A DNA stretch of 64,000 nt from Pandoraea norimbergensis (lineage in GTDB: Bacteria > Pseudomonadota > Gammaproteobacteria > Burkholderiales > Burkholderiaceae). The notes beneath the pieces were generated by a model that ran no database searches, was not told the DNA's origin, and saw nothing but the letters and a program-made list of their open reading frames with translations. The stretch covers positions 1,116,001-1,180,000 of the forward strand of contig NZ_CP013480.3 in assembly GCF_001465545.3 (NCBI RefSeq), read 5' to 3'. The position numbers and the translations under genes were made by a program. Within the stretch, counting starts at the first letter, position 1. Each line of letters opens with the position of its first letter. Shown one piece after another: positions 10,306-18,629 of this stretch.

Positions 10306-10424
10306 GCCGCCCCCGGTGTGCCTGATGTCACGAAGCGGCGGCATAGTTCGTATGAACGGCCGCACGTGCCGCGACCGGAGCGCCGGCTTTCTGTTTTGCT
10401 CACCCACCCAAATGAGAGAGACAT

Positions 10425-10832
10425 ATGAAGACCAAAGCAGTCCTGACCGCTGAAGACGTACAAAAGATCAACGCTGCCGCCGTGGCCGAAGCCACTGCGA
10501 ACGGCTGGAACGTGTGCATCACGATCGTCGATGACGGCGGCCACGCGCTGTCGCTGCATCGCATGGACGGCGCTGCCCCCAGCACCGCGATGATGTCATT
10601 GGGCAAGGCGCAGACCTCGGCAGTGAGCCGTCGCGACAGCGGCGTGTTCGAAGAGATGATCAATGGCGGCCGCTATGCGTTCCTGAGCGCGCCGAACACG
10701 GCCATGCTCGAAGGCGGCGTGGCCATCGTTGTCGAAGGCAATGTGATCGGTGCCGTGGGTGTGTCGGGCGTGAAGTCGGCGCAAGACGCGCAAATCGCCC
10801 GTGCCGGTATCGCTGCCGTCGTTGGCGCGTAA
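10425..10832 (+). CDS. GlcG/HbpS family haem-binding-like protein (DUF336)
   Basis: A 135-residue single-domain protein of the GlcG/HbpS family: N-terminal helix followed by the strand WNVCITIVDDGGHALSLHRMDGA and the C-terminal block GGVAIVVEGNVIGAVGVSG, both characteristic. Some members bind haem or cobalamin degradation products, others lie in glycolate or aromatic gene clusters. It has no signal peptide. Its neighbour across the intergenic gap is hemP, so a haem-related role is plausible but only inferred. A GAGAG ribosome binding site precedes the ATG. Confidence 0.85.
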   Translation: MKTKAVLTAEDVQKINAAAVAEATANGWNVCITIVDDGGHALSLHRMDGAAPSTAMMSLGKAQTSAVSRRDSGVFEEMINGGRYAFLSAPNTAMLEGGVAIVVEGNVIGAVGVSGVKSAQDAQIARAGIAAVVGA

Positions 10833-11283
10833 GCAGCACCGTACGTAAGCAGCATTCGCGAGGCTCGCAGTACCAGTGGTACCAGCGGGTCATCGCCTGC
10901 GTCGCGGGGCAAAAGTCTCGCGGCGCGTTGTGCACCGCCACACATCCGGCAGCCCAAAAAGAAAAACCCGCTCTCGCGAACGGGTTAAAGGCTTGTCAGG
11001 CCGGATGGCCGCAACCTGAGGCTTGGCAGGTTGGGCCACGAGGAGAACATCAATGAAACCCTTGTGGCTGGACAAAAAAAGTGGCTTGGCTGGCGCGCAA
11101 CGCAGGTAGAGAGGGGCTTGCCGTAACTACATGGGATCGCGTTGCGTTCGCTGGCTACTGCCAAACACCTCTTAGGCGAGGTGGTCCCCACAAAACTCGG
11201 TGAAGGCGGCGGCAAGGTCGTGGTCAAGCCACCGCCAAAATTCTTTACTTCGCCTTCTTGCTGCTTCTTGCAACTTACCTCGG
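10833..11283. other. 451-bp intergenic stretch, no convincing gene
   Basis: No open frame here looks like a protein of a known family. It contains a minus-strand terminator hairpin (10965-10986) and a perfect 7-bp inverted repeat CAACCTG / CAGGTTG near 11012-11033. On the minus strand it would form a 300-nt 3-prime extension of the hemP transcript ending at that terminator, or a separate small RNA. A 18-codon frame with an AGGAG site starts at 11053 on the plus strand but is too short to support. Confidence 0.5.
10965..10986 (-). terminator. Intrinsic terminator on the minus strand
   Basis: AACCCG / CGGGTT stem with a 10-nt spacer; on the minus strand it is followed by TTTCTTTTT. The nearest upstream minus-strand gene is hemP about 300 bp away, which leaves a long 3-prime region or an unannotated transcript. 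Confidence 0.7.
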
Positions 11284-11535
11284 TTACTTCGTCAGAATCA
11301 GCTTGCCGTAGCGCGTAGCGCGCAGTTGGTAAGTCTGGCCGTTGTGCAGGATGTTCACGCACTGCGTGCCTTGCAGCAGATGGTCGCTCGTCAGGACGCG
11401 GCCGGGTGTCGTGCTTGCCGGCTTGGCTGCCACCGGGCTGGCCACTTGCGTACGCGACACCGACAAGGTGCGGCGCGGTGCCGTGGCGGGCGTGGTCTGG
11501 CGTGCTGTGGTGTGGCTTGCGCTCATCTCGCTCAT
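11284..11535 (-). CDS. hemP: Hemin uptake protein HemP
   Basis: A small protein of 83 residues whose C-terminal half is diagnostic of HemP: VLTSDHLLQGTQCVNILHNG then YQLRATRYGKLILTK. HemP is required for haem utilisation in Burkholderia and related bacteria, probably as a regulator of haem receptor expression. The N-terminal 45 residues are Thr/Ala/Pro-rich and probably disordered. A Fur-type box lies 29 bp upstream. Unlike many relatives, it is not followed by a haem receptor or haem ABC transporter genes. Confidence 0.9.
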   Translation of the reverse strand: MSEMSASHTTARQTTPATAPRRTLSVSRTQVASPVAAKPASTTPGRVLTSDHLLQGTQCVNILHNGQTYQLRATRYGKLILTK

Positions 11536-11563
11536 CCGTATGTCTGACTGTGAGAAGAATATT

Positions 11564-11584
11564 AAATGAGAATCATTCCCATTT
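11564..11584 (-). promoter_or_regulatory. Fur box upstream of hemP
   Basis: AAATGAGAATCATTCCCATT matches the Fur consensus pattern of interleaved GATAAT-like hexamers (GAGAATCATTCCC core). It lies directly upstream of hemP in an AT-rich promoter region, so hemP is probably iron-repressed. Confidence 0.8.
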
Positions 11585-11710
11585 GTATTTGAATTTGTCT
11601 ATTGTATTGTTAATAGCGATAGATTTATTGAATTTAGCGTGTGCCGGACGCGATGACGAGGCGTCCGGCACGCCATCAGTGATGACGTCGACCGACGGGC
11701 AGCGTGCCAA

Positions 11711-12181
11711 TCAGTCGAGTGCGCCTTGCTCGGCGAGGGCGCGAATATGCGCGATGGTGTCGATGTCGGCCTCGCGATAGGCCGATTTCACGAACTCGCT
11801 GTAGCGGGTATCGGCCGTGGCGGCATCTTCCGGCAGCGTGGTGCTGTAGATGAAGCGCACGAAGTAGTGCGTGGGCGAGGGCTCTTCGATGGCCATCGTG
11901 AGTGTGCCGCCCGCGTGCTGGTCGGTGGCTGCGGTCTCGTAGCGCACCGATTGCAGCGCCGTGAAGATCACGCGATCGCGCACCACGGCTTGGCCGAAGC
12001 GCAGTTCGCGCACCAACGTGTCGTCCGTGCGCTCATGCAGGATGCACTCGTCCAGACCCAGCACGAAGTTTGCCGGCTGCTCGGCGCGCAGCACGAGCCC
12101 GTTCCAGAGTTGTTCGCGCGAGAGCGAAAAGGCCAGCGGGTTCAGGAGGTCGTTGACCTCGATCAGGTGTTCGTACTGCAA
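11711..12181 (-). CDS. SRPBCC / DUF1857 (AtaL-like) family protein
   Basis: A 156-residue START-like fold protein. The beginning QYEHLIEVNDLLNPLAFSLS followed by LWNGLVLRAEQPANFV and the central VRELRFGQAVVRDRVIF are typical of the AtaL-like DUF1857 family, which bind hydrophobic ligands or act in polyketide-type chemistry; no biochemical role is known here. I choose the TTG at 12181, preceded by AAGGGGA about 8 nt upstream, because the family begins at this residue; the open frame further upstream is out of keeping with the family. Confidence 0.75.
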   Translation of the reverse strand: MQYEHLIEVNDLLNPLAFSLSREQLWNGLVLRAEQPANFVLGLDECILHERTDDTLVRELRFGQAVVRDRVIFTALQSVRYETAATDQHAGGTLTMAIEEPSPTHYFVRFIYSTTLPEDAATADTRYSEFVKSAYREADIDTIAHIRALAEQGALD

Positions 12182-12290
12182 GAAATTTCCCCTTGAATCG
12201 ATAACCGCCAGCGCGCCACATTGGCGGGCCGGCGGAGCAGGTGCGGGCGGTGAAGCGTATCTACTGCAATGACGGCCATCCGTCGCCGTG

Positions 12291-12701
12291 TTACTCGATG
12301 AGTGAACTGTCGATGGCGATCGTACCCGACAACACCTTGTGAATTGGGCACGCGTTGGCGATTTCCAAGAGGCGCTGCCGTTGTTCTTCCGACAGATCGC
12401 CGCCGAGCTCGATCTTGCGCGTGATTTGCGTCGTGCCTGCCGCAGGTTTGCCATCCGGATTCATGGCCAGCGTGACCTTCACTTCCTTGAGCGGCCACTC
12501 TTTGCGGCGGGCATACATCTGCAACGTAATGGACGTGCATGCGCCCAGACTCGAGAGCAGCAGCGCGGAGGGCATCGGGCCCAGATCGCCGCCACCCAGC
12601 GAGGCGGGTTCGTCGCCGATCCATTCGTGCTTGCCATCCGACAGGCGCGTCGTAAAACCGGCCGCACCCAGATGGGCGGTGACAATCGCTTCTGCGCTCA
12701 T
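12291..12701 (-). CDS. OsmC/Ohr family redox protein
   Basis: A 136-residue OsmC-like protein. Members reduce organic hydroperoxides with a pair of cysteines; here one cysteine lies in [20 protein letters not shown] and the other in [16 protein letters not shown], at the expected positions. The N-terminal [20 protein letters not shown] is also family-typical. The ATG at 12701 has AGGAGTTGTT just upstream; the longer frame to 12809 is not supported. This subgroup is closer to YhfA/OsmC-like proteins than to classical Ohr. Confidence 0.88.
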   Translation of the reverse strand: MSAEAIVTAHLGAAGFTTRLSDGKHEWIGDEPASLGGGDLGPMPSALLLSSLGACTSITLQMYARRKEWPLKEVKVTLAMNPDGKPAAGTTQITRKIELGGDLSEEQRQRLLEIANACPIHKVLSGTIAIDSSLIE

Positions 12702-12887
12702 AACAACTCCTGTTAGATGCTCCAATGGATCACAACGCACTCTGCGTGTCATTGTGACCCAATTTGGTCCCTCAAGTGCGACGGCGGGTATCTCGGCGCA
12801 CCCTCGCACCTTGATACCCGCCGTTCATCTCATTGCCGCTACGTCGATACGTCGCTACGTCGGAAGTGCCTCGATCAGGTCGCGGAA

Positions 12888-13796
12888 TCAGGCTGCGGAA
12901 CCCGTGGCCGGAATGTGACCCATACGTCCCGCCTGAAAATCAAGAATCGCCTGACGAATCTCGCCTTCCGTATTCATCACGAACGGGCCGTAGCGTGCGA
13001 CCGGTTCGCCCAGCGGCTTGCCACCGATCAGCAGGAACGACAGCGGCTTGTCGCTGACGTTGCGTACGGTCACGCCTTCGCCTTTGCCGTCATCGTTGCT
13101 ACCGAACACGACCATCTGATGCTTCTTGGCCGCCGACGCTTCCGTCCCGAACTCGCCTTCCCCGTCGACGACATACGCAAACACGTTGAAGTCGGCCGGC
13201 ACCGCTTGTTCGAGCAGCGCCTGTGGTTGCAGCGTGAAGTGCTGATACAGAATCGGCGTGCGGGTCTCAATCGCGGCCTTCGTGCCGAGGGCTTCACCGG
13301 CAATCACGCGCACCGACACCTTGCCGTCGGCGCTGGTGGCGCTCGGAATACCGGCGGCGGGCAGCTCCTGATAGCGCGGCGTCATCATCTTGTCCACGCG
13401 CGGCAGGTTCACCCACAGCTGAAAGCCATGCATTTCACCGCCTCGCTCCTGAAACGCCTTTGACGGCATCTCGGAGTGAATGACACCGGCACCGGCCGTC
13501 ATCCATTGCACGTCACCGGGTGTGAGTTTGCCTGCGTGACCCTGCGAGTCGCGGTGTTCCATTTCGCCAGCCAGCAGATAGGTCACCGTCTCGAAGCCGC
13601 GGTGCGGGTGGTCGGGCGCGCCCTTGGCATCACCCGGTGCGACCTGCATCGGGCCCATCTCGTCGAGCAGCAAAAACGGATCGAAGTCCATCAGCATGCG
13701 CGTAGGGAACGGACGGTTGACGTAAAAGCCGGCACCTTCCTGCGTTTGCGCAGCCGTGAAGACGCGGGCAACCGGGCGGGTGTAGGTCGTGCTCAT
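12888..13796 (-). CDS. Pirin family protein
   Basis: A 302-residue bicupin. The N-terminal cupin carries the metal ligands in APDHPHRGFETVTYLLAGEMEHRDSQGH, and the pirin segment GDVQWMTAGAGVIHSEMP follows. The C-terminal cupin is present through PLSFLLIGGKPLGEPVARYGPFVMN. Some bacterial pirins have quercetinase activity or modulate pyruvate dehydrogenase; the role here is unknown. GGAGAG lies upstream of the ATG. It precedes osmC on the same strand with an almost 190-bp gap, so probably separate. Confidence 0.9.
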   Translation of the reverse strand: MSTTYTRPVARVFTAAQTQEGAGFYVNRPFPTRMLMDFDPFLLLDEMGPMQVAPGDAKGAPDHPHRGFETVTYLLAGEMEHRDSQGHAGKLTPGDVQWMTAGAGVIHSEMPSKAFQERGGEMHGFQLWVNLPRVDKMMTPRYQELPAAGIPSATSADGKVSVRVIAGEALGTKAAIETRTPILYQHFTLQPQALLEQAVPADFNVFAYVVDGEGEFGTEASAAKKHQMVVFGSNDDGKGEGVTVRNVSDKPLSFLLIGGKPLGEPVARYGPFVMNTEGEIRQAILDFQAGRMGHIPATGSAA

Positions 13797-13957
13797 GAGG
13801 GGACTCTCCTGTGGAGGGCTGACACGCCGTGGCGCGATCAGTCCGTTGTCATGTGCAGACTATATCGGGGCGAGTGGGGCGGGGAGTAGCCCTCAAGCGG
13901 GGAAGGATTGTTACCCAATTGGAACAATCGGGCGGAAGTTGTGACGCAAGACGAAAA

Positions 13958-13986
13958 AAAGCGCGGTGATGAACACCGCGCTTTTT
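13958..13986 (-). terminator. Terminator of the tonB-exbB-exbD operon
   Basis: Near-perfect stem GCGCGGTG / CACCGCGC with a 5-nt loop, flanked by A-run on one side and T-run on the other, so it can act in both directions. It lies 43 bp after the exbD stop. Confidence 0.85.
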
Positions 13987-14028
13987 GACTTCTGTGCGAC
14001 TTCTGTAACTTGTGAATTGCCCGGACGC

Positions 14029-14451
<423 letters not shown>

Positions 14452-14478
14452 GGCGAACTCCTTCTCTCTTGCGGCGGC

Positions 14479-15219
14479 TTAGCTGGCGCTGGCCGGGGTG
14501 GACTTGCGCACCGGCGTGACGTTGTTCGCGAACTGCGGCGAATGCAGGCTGGCACCGGTCAGGAAGTAGGCGTGCAGGCTGTGGGCAAAGCGGTTGAGCT
14601 TCGAGACCACGCCCTTGTTGCCGCGCGTCAGGGCGTTGTAGCCGAGCACGGCCGGGATGGCGACGAACAGGCCGAAGGCCGTCATGATCAGGGCTTCACC
14701 CACCGGGCCGGCCACCTTGTCGATGGTCGTCTGACCCGACGCGCCGATGGCCAGCAGGGCGTGATAGATACCCCACACCGTGCCGAACAGGCCGACGAAC
14801 GGCGAGGTCGAACCGATCGAGGCCAGCATGGCCAGACCGCTTTGCAGGCGCGAGACGGTGTCGTCCACCGAGTTCTTCAGCGCGCGCGTGATCCAGTCGC
14901 TCACGTCCATCTTGTCGTGCAGGTGCGGCTGGCTCTGGCGGTGGTGTTCGGCGGCGTCCTGACCGGCGAGTGCAAGGGCGAGGAACGGGTTGTTGCTGCC
15001 CGACGATTCGCCCAGCTTTTGCAGACCGGCGGTGAAGTTCTCCGAATGCCAGAAGTCCGGCTCGGCCGTGCGCGTGAGGCGGCTCAGGCGGAAGATCTGC
15101 GTGCCCTTGATGAGGATGACCGTCCAGGACAGCACCGACATCACCAACAACACGATCGCGATGGCACGGGTGACGAAATCGCCCTGCGCCCAGACGTGGC
15201 TCAAACCATACTCTTGCAT
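14479..15219 (-). CDS. exbB: Biopolymer transport protein ExbB
   Basis: A 246-residue MotA/TolQ/ExbB family protein with three membrane helices: one near residues 14-36 and two in the C-terminal half, around STSPFVGLFGTVWGIYHALL and EALIMTAFGLFVAIPAVLGYN. It builds the pentameric proton channel around ExbD that powers TonB-dependent outer-membrane uptake. It lies 39 bp after tonB and 27 bp before exbD, so the three genes are an operon. Confidence 0.95.
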   Translation of the reverse strand: MQEYGLSHVWAQGDFVTRAIAIVLLVMSVLSWTVILIKGTQIFRLSRLTRTAEPDFWHSENFTAGLQKLGESSGSNNPFLALALAGQDAAEHHRQSQPHLHDKMDVSDWITRALKNSVDDTVSRLQSGLAMLASIGSTSPFVGLFGTVWGIYHALLAIGASGQTTIDKVAGPVGEALIMTAFGLFVAIPAVLGYNALTRGNKGVVSKLNRFAHSLHAYFLTGASLHSPQFANNVTPVRKSTPASAS

Positions 15220-15258
15220 TTTGCGTTCCTCGGGAGATCCAGTTCGTGAATCGTTACG

Positions 15259-15957
15259 TTAATCGTTGAGATTGAAATTAAACGGTTTGGTCGCTGCTGC
15301 TTCCACCGCGCGGCCGCCCTGCATCGGGGGCGCACAGCGCATCGCCAGCGCGGCGGTGCGGGCCGCCTGATCGAGACGGGGGAAACCGCTCGACTTGACG
15401 ATATTGGCCGTCGACACCACGCCACGCGTATCGATCACCAGACGCAGCGTAACGGTGCCTTCCTCGCCAACGCGTCGTGATTGCGTAGGATAGACCACAC
15501 GCGGCTCGTCGCACTTGACGGCCAGACCTTCGATCGGGCCCGACGGTGCGGGGGCCGGCGTCGGTGCAGGCGGTGCGGGTGGTGTTGGGGCAGCGTTCTG
15601 CGTCGGCTCGGCCGGGGCCGGCGGTGCAACAGGCTCGGCCTTTTGCGTGATGGCGTTTTGCGGCTGCACGCGCGGCTTGGGCGGCGGCGGCGCGACCTTC
15701 GGCTTGGGCGGTTCGGGTTGCGGCTTGGGCGGCGCCGGTTGCGGCGGCGTGGGCGCAGGGGTGAGCGGAATGATCGTCGCGGTAAACGTCGTCGGCTCGA
15801 TCGTTGCCTTCTCGGGTTCGTTGTGCATCAACGAAAGCCCGATCAGGGCGGCAATATGGACGACTACGATCGCTGTGGCGACCGCGATAGCTCGCGGCGA
15901 CATCAACGGATCGCGGCTCGGCATGAGCGCGAGGGTCGTAGGGGGCACGGTCGACAT
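15259..15957 (-). CDS. tonB: Energy transducer TonB
   Basis: TonB spans the inner membrane and periplasm and transfers energy to outer-membrane receptors. Visible are an N-terminal helix (AIAVATAIVVVHIAALIGLSL, about residues 23-43), a long Pro/Lys-rich periplasmic linker (residues 60-145) and a C-terminal domain with VVYPTQSRRVGEEGTVTLRL and the final SSGFPRLDQAARTAALAM segment. First gene of the tonB-exbB-exbD operon. The preceding minus-strand terminator at 16060-16077 means it uses its own promoter at about 15960-16055. Confidence 0.93.
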   Translation of the reverse strand: MSTVPPTTLALMPSRDPLMSPRAIAVATAIVVVHIAALIGLSLMHNEPEKATIEPTTFTATIIPLTPAPTPPQPAPPKPQPEPPKPKVAPPPPKPRVQPQNAITQKAEPVAPPAPAEPTQNAAPTPPAPPAPTPAPAPSGPIEGLAVKCDEPRVVYPTQSRRVGEEGTVTLRLVIDTRGVVSTANIVKSSGFPRLDQAARTAALAMRCAPPMQGGRAVEAAATKPFNFNLND

Positions 15958-16059
15958 GGTAACGGCTAGGGTACGCTAATTGCGGCGGTGAACGGTGAGA
16001 GAAGCGCGGTGTGCGGAACTCGGGAGTTCGGAAAGGCCGGACGTGCGATCAAAGGAAAA

Positions 16060-16077
16060 CCGCGCCAAGGGGCGCGG
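16060..16077 (-). terminator. Terminator downstream of the small hydrophobic ORF
   Basis: CCGCGCC / GGCGCGG stem with a 4-nt loop; on the minus strand it is followed by TTTTCCTTT. It lies 54 bp after the stop of the 20-residue ORF and upstream of tonB. Confidence 0.7.
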
Positions 16078-16131
16078 TCGGCGAAAACTGCGAATGTCGC
16101 GAAAGCAGTGAACCGAGAGATTGCCGGGCAC

Positions 16132-16194
16132 TCACCTTCGAAACAGGAAGAACGATAAGCATAACGTTGAGACAAAGCCAATCAGGAGTTCCAT
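16132..16194 (-). CDS. Candidate 20-residue hydrophobic small protein
   Basis: An ATG preceded by a near-ideal GGAGGTG ribosome binding site opens a 20-codon frame that is hydrophobic for most of its length (MELLIGFVSTLC then LSFFLFRR), with one acidic residue near the start and two arginines at the end, the topology expected for a small inner-membrane peptide. An intrinsic terminator follows 54 bp later. It lies between bfd and tonB in an iron-related block; an inverted repeat ATGCGGT / ACCGCAT at 16245-16260 lies upstream. Too short for homology from sequence alone. Confidence 0.45.
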   Translation of the reverse strand: MELLIGFVSTLCLSFFLFRR

Positions 16195-16389
16195 TTGACA
16201 CCTCCGTGGGTGACGCGAATCGCTGGCTGGCGCATGGCCGCCTGATGCGGTTGACCGCATGCGAGACGCCTGGCTGGCTCCCTTGCCGTCGCGACGTTGT
16301 TGCCCTGTCGCAATGGCGAAATCCTACCGGATGACACGTTACAGGCGCTACCCGGCGCTCATGAATCAGAGGCGGGCGCGAACGCTGAA

Positions 16390-16656
16390 TTACGCTGCCA
16401 ACGCGAGTTCTTGCATAACGACGACTTCCGTCGTGGTCGTCGTGGTGACGTCGCAGGCGGACTGGCAGCAGCCACCGCACGAGCGGCCGCAGCACGGCGA
16501 CGCACCGGCCACCATTTCTTGAACGAACGGACCGCACTTGCCGCAGCACAGGGCCACGCCGAGGTCGATCTGGAGATCTTCCATCGAAGTGGCGCCAGCG
16601 TCGAGACAGGCCTTGATCTGGCGCTCGGAGACGGATTTGCAGACGCAAACGATCAT
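16390..16656 (-). CDS. bfd: Bacterioferritin-associated ferredoxin with extra Cys-rich tail
   Basis: Bfd is a [2Fe-2S] protein that reduces the ferric core of bacterioferritin to release iron. The four cluster cysteines are visible in MIVCVCKSVSERQI and ALCCGKCGPFV. The usual protein ends near residue 60-65; this one continues to 88 residues with a second cysteine-rich stretch (ASPCCGRSCGGCCQSAC) and a Thr/Val tail. A Fur box overlaps its promoter region, as expected for an iron-starvation gene. The start at 16656 fits the family; upstream codons in the frame are not needed. bfr lies 1.2 kb away. Confidence 0.9.
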   Translation of the reverse strand: MIVCVCKSVSERQIKACLDAGATSMEDLQIDLGVALCCGKCGPFVQEMVAGASPCCGRSCGGCCQSACDVTTTTTTEVVVMQELALAA

Positions 16657-16681
16657 GATGAAAACGTCAAAATGTAACACT

Positions 16682-16701
16682 AATGAGAATAATTATTATT
16701 T
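16682..16701 (-). promoter_or_regulatory. Fur box upstream of bfd
   Basis: AATGAGAATAATTATTATTT is a near-consensus Fur site, 25 bp upstream of the bfd start. Similar in style to the box upstream of hemP. Confidence 0.82.
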
Positions 16702-16880
16702 AACCGATCAGATTTTGCAAGCCTAAATACCCTATCCCATAGCACGCTCATGGATATACGGGTGTTTGAATCGGGCTAAACAGTTGGGAATTATGGGAAG
16801 GTTTGTCGGGCGACGCGTGGGGCAGAAGCCCGTGGGACGGGCGGCAGCGGCCGATGACCGGCATTCGCCGCCGCAAAATC

Positions 16881-17753
16881 TCAGTTGGCGAGCGCCGAGC
16901 CCGTTTTGGCTGGTGCATCGATCCGGGGCCACGCCGTCCCGTCGATTTGTCCGATTTCGACGATCTGGGCGACCGGCGGGTTGACGAGCAAGCGGTCCGC
17001 CATCGTCTGAAGCGCCTGAACATTGGCCGTCGTGAACAATTGCATGTTCCCGCTGGCGCCGGGGTCGCGCGGTGCGCAGAGACCGTCGGTTTCCAGACGG
17101 CGTTGCAACTGCCGCGCGATGGCCGCGCCGGTGTCGATCAGCGTGAGCGCCGTGCCGAACCGCTGCCGGATGGCCGGAATCAGGAACGGGTAGTGGGTGC
17201 AGCCCAACACCAGCGTGTCGGCGCCTTGCGCCACCATCGGCGCGACGTAGCGTTCCAGCAACGCCATGACGGCGGGCGAGTCGACATCGCCTGCTTCGAT
17301 GCATTCGACCAGACCGTGCCCCGGCTGACAGAGAAAGCGTTGCCCTTGCGCCGTGTGACGCGCCAGCAAGTCGGCGAAACGGGCGCTGCGCAGGGTGGCG
17401 GCCGTGGCCAGCACCCCAATCACGCCGGTGCGCGACACAGCGGCGGCTGGCTTGATACCCGGCTCGACACCCACGACTGGCCACGGCGCGTCGGCCCGTA
17501 GGGCGGTGACACCATGTGCGGTGGCCGTGTTGCACGCGACCACAAACGCTTTAGCGCCGCGCTCGCGCAGCCAGCGGCCGACGGCGAGACTGCGTTCGGC
17601 GATGAAGGCGTCGGGACGTTCGCCGTAGGGGGCGAAGGCGGAGTCGGCCACGTAGAGCAGCGACTCGTGGGGGAGCAGGGCGCGCACGGCCTGAAGGACC
17701 GAGAGACCGCCGAGACCGGAATCGAAGACGCCAATCGGCGCGTTGGAGGGCAT
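16881..17753 (-). CDS. murI: Glutamate racemase
   Basis: MurI converts L- to D-glutamate for peptidoglycan. The protein is 290 residues, slightly longer than the common 260-270. Family motifs: IGVFDSGLGGLSVL with the catalytic-site aspartate and serine, LYVADSAFAPYGER, the first catalytic cysteine in FVVACNTATAHG and the second in TLVLGCTHYPFL. The gene follows bfr on the same strand but a strong terminator lies between them. Confidence 0.95.
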   Translation of the reverse strand: MPSNAPIGVFDSGLGGLSVLQAVRALLPHESLLYVADSAFAPYGERPDAFIAERSLAVGRWLRERGAKAFVVACNTATAHGVTALRADAPWPVVGVEPGIKPAAAVSRTGVIGVLATAATLRSARFADLLARHTAQGQRFLCQPGHGLVECIEAGDVDSPAVMALLERYVAPMVAQGADTLVLGCTHYPFLIPAIRQRFGTALTLIDTGAAIARQLQRRLETDGLCAPRDPGASGNMQLFTTANVQALQTMADRLLVNPPVAQIVEIGQIDGTAWPRIDAPAKTGSALAN

Positions 17754-17766
17754 GGTAAACAGAAAA

Positions 17767-17787
17767 GGGCCGGCAAATGGCCGGCCC
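17767..17787 (-). terminator. Terminator of bfr
   Basis: GGGCCGGC / GCCGGCCC stem with a 5-nt loop; on the minus strand a T-rich run follows. It ends just before the murI start, separating bfr from murI. Confidence 0.8.
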
Positions 17788-17877
17788 CGGAATTCTAGCG
17801 CAAAGCCCGTTGGGCGGTATTCACCGACGCTGTGTCGATGCTTGCCAACGGGTGTCGCGCGAAACTCTCTATACCGC

Positions 17878-18357
17878 TCAGTCTTCGAACGAAGCCATGC
17901 CCGACTGTTGGTAGTTTTGCAGGCCGACCTTGGCGATCAGTTCGATCTGCGTTTCCAGCCAGTCGATGTGCTCTTCCGTGTCGTGCAGGATTTCGTTGAA
18001 GATTTCGCGCGAGACGAAGTCCTTCACGGTTTCGCAGTGCGCCACACCTTCCTTGCAGGTCTTCTGCGAGAGGTATTCCAGCTTCAGATCGCAAGCCAGA
18101 ATCTCTTCCGTGTTCTCGCCGATGAGCAGCTTGTGCAGGTCTTGCAGGTTCGGCAGGCCGTCGAGCATGAAAATGCGCTCGATGAGCTTGTCGGCATGCT
18201 TCATCTCGCCGATCGACTCGTCGTACTCATGCTTGCCGAGCTTGTCGAGACCCCAGTGCTTGTACATGCGGGCGTGCAGAAAGTACTGGTTGATCGCGGT
18301 CAGTTCGTTGGTGAGCTGAGCGTTGAGGAGTTCGAGGACTTTCTTGTCGCCTTTCAT
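17878..18357 (-). CDS. bfr: Bacterioferritin
   Basis: A 159-residue four-helix iron-storage protein that forms a 24-mer with haem between subunits. Ferroxidase residues are visible ([20 protein letters not shown] with Glu18; [20 protein letters not shown] with Glu51 and His54), and the haem-ligand methionine 52-type position lies in [11 protein letters not shown] nearby. The N-terminus [15 protein letters not shown] is standard. It pairs functionally with bfd, encoded 1.2 kb downstream on the same strand. Confidence 0.95.
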   Translation of the reverse strand: MKGDKKVLELLNAQLTNELTAINQYFLHARMYKHWGLDKLGKHEYDESIGEMKHADKLIERIFMLDGLPNLQDLHKLLIGENTEEILACDLKLEYLSQKTCKEGVAHCETVKDFVSREIFNEILHDTEEHIDWLETQIELIAKVGLQNYQQSGMASFED

Positions 18358-18538
18358 TTCGGATCCCTATATGCAGTTGTGCAATTTGCAAGCGGTTGAA
18401 CGATAGCCTGAAAAGCTCGGAAAGCCAAGCCCTGCAAGGCTTTTCGTGAACCGAGACACGAATGGTAACGCGATCTATTCGCGTTGAATTCGGCCCCGTT
18501 TCAGGCCGCGAGCATGCCTATGTATGGGGCAAAAAAAA

Positions 18539-18556
18539 GCCCGGACGGTGCCGGGC
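18539..18556 (-). terminator. Terminator of fumarase gene
   Basis: GCCCGG / CCGGGC stem with a 6-nt loop, followed on the minus strand by eight T residues. It lies 74 bp after the fumarase stop. Confidence 0.85.
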
Positions 18557-18629
18557 CTTTCACAGCAACACTTACCGCGTTCTCATCCGGCGGTGTTCAG
18601 CCGAATGAGCCGCGTTCAGTGGTGCTGTA

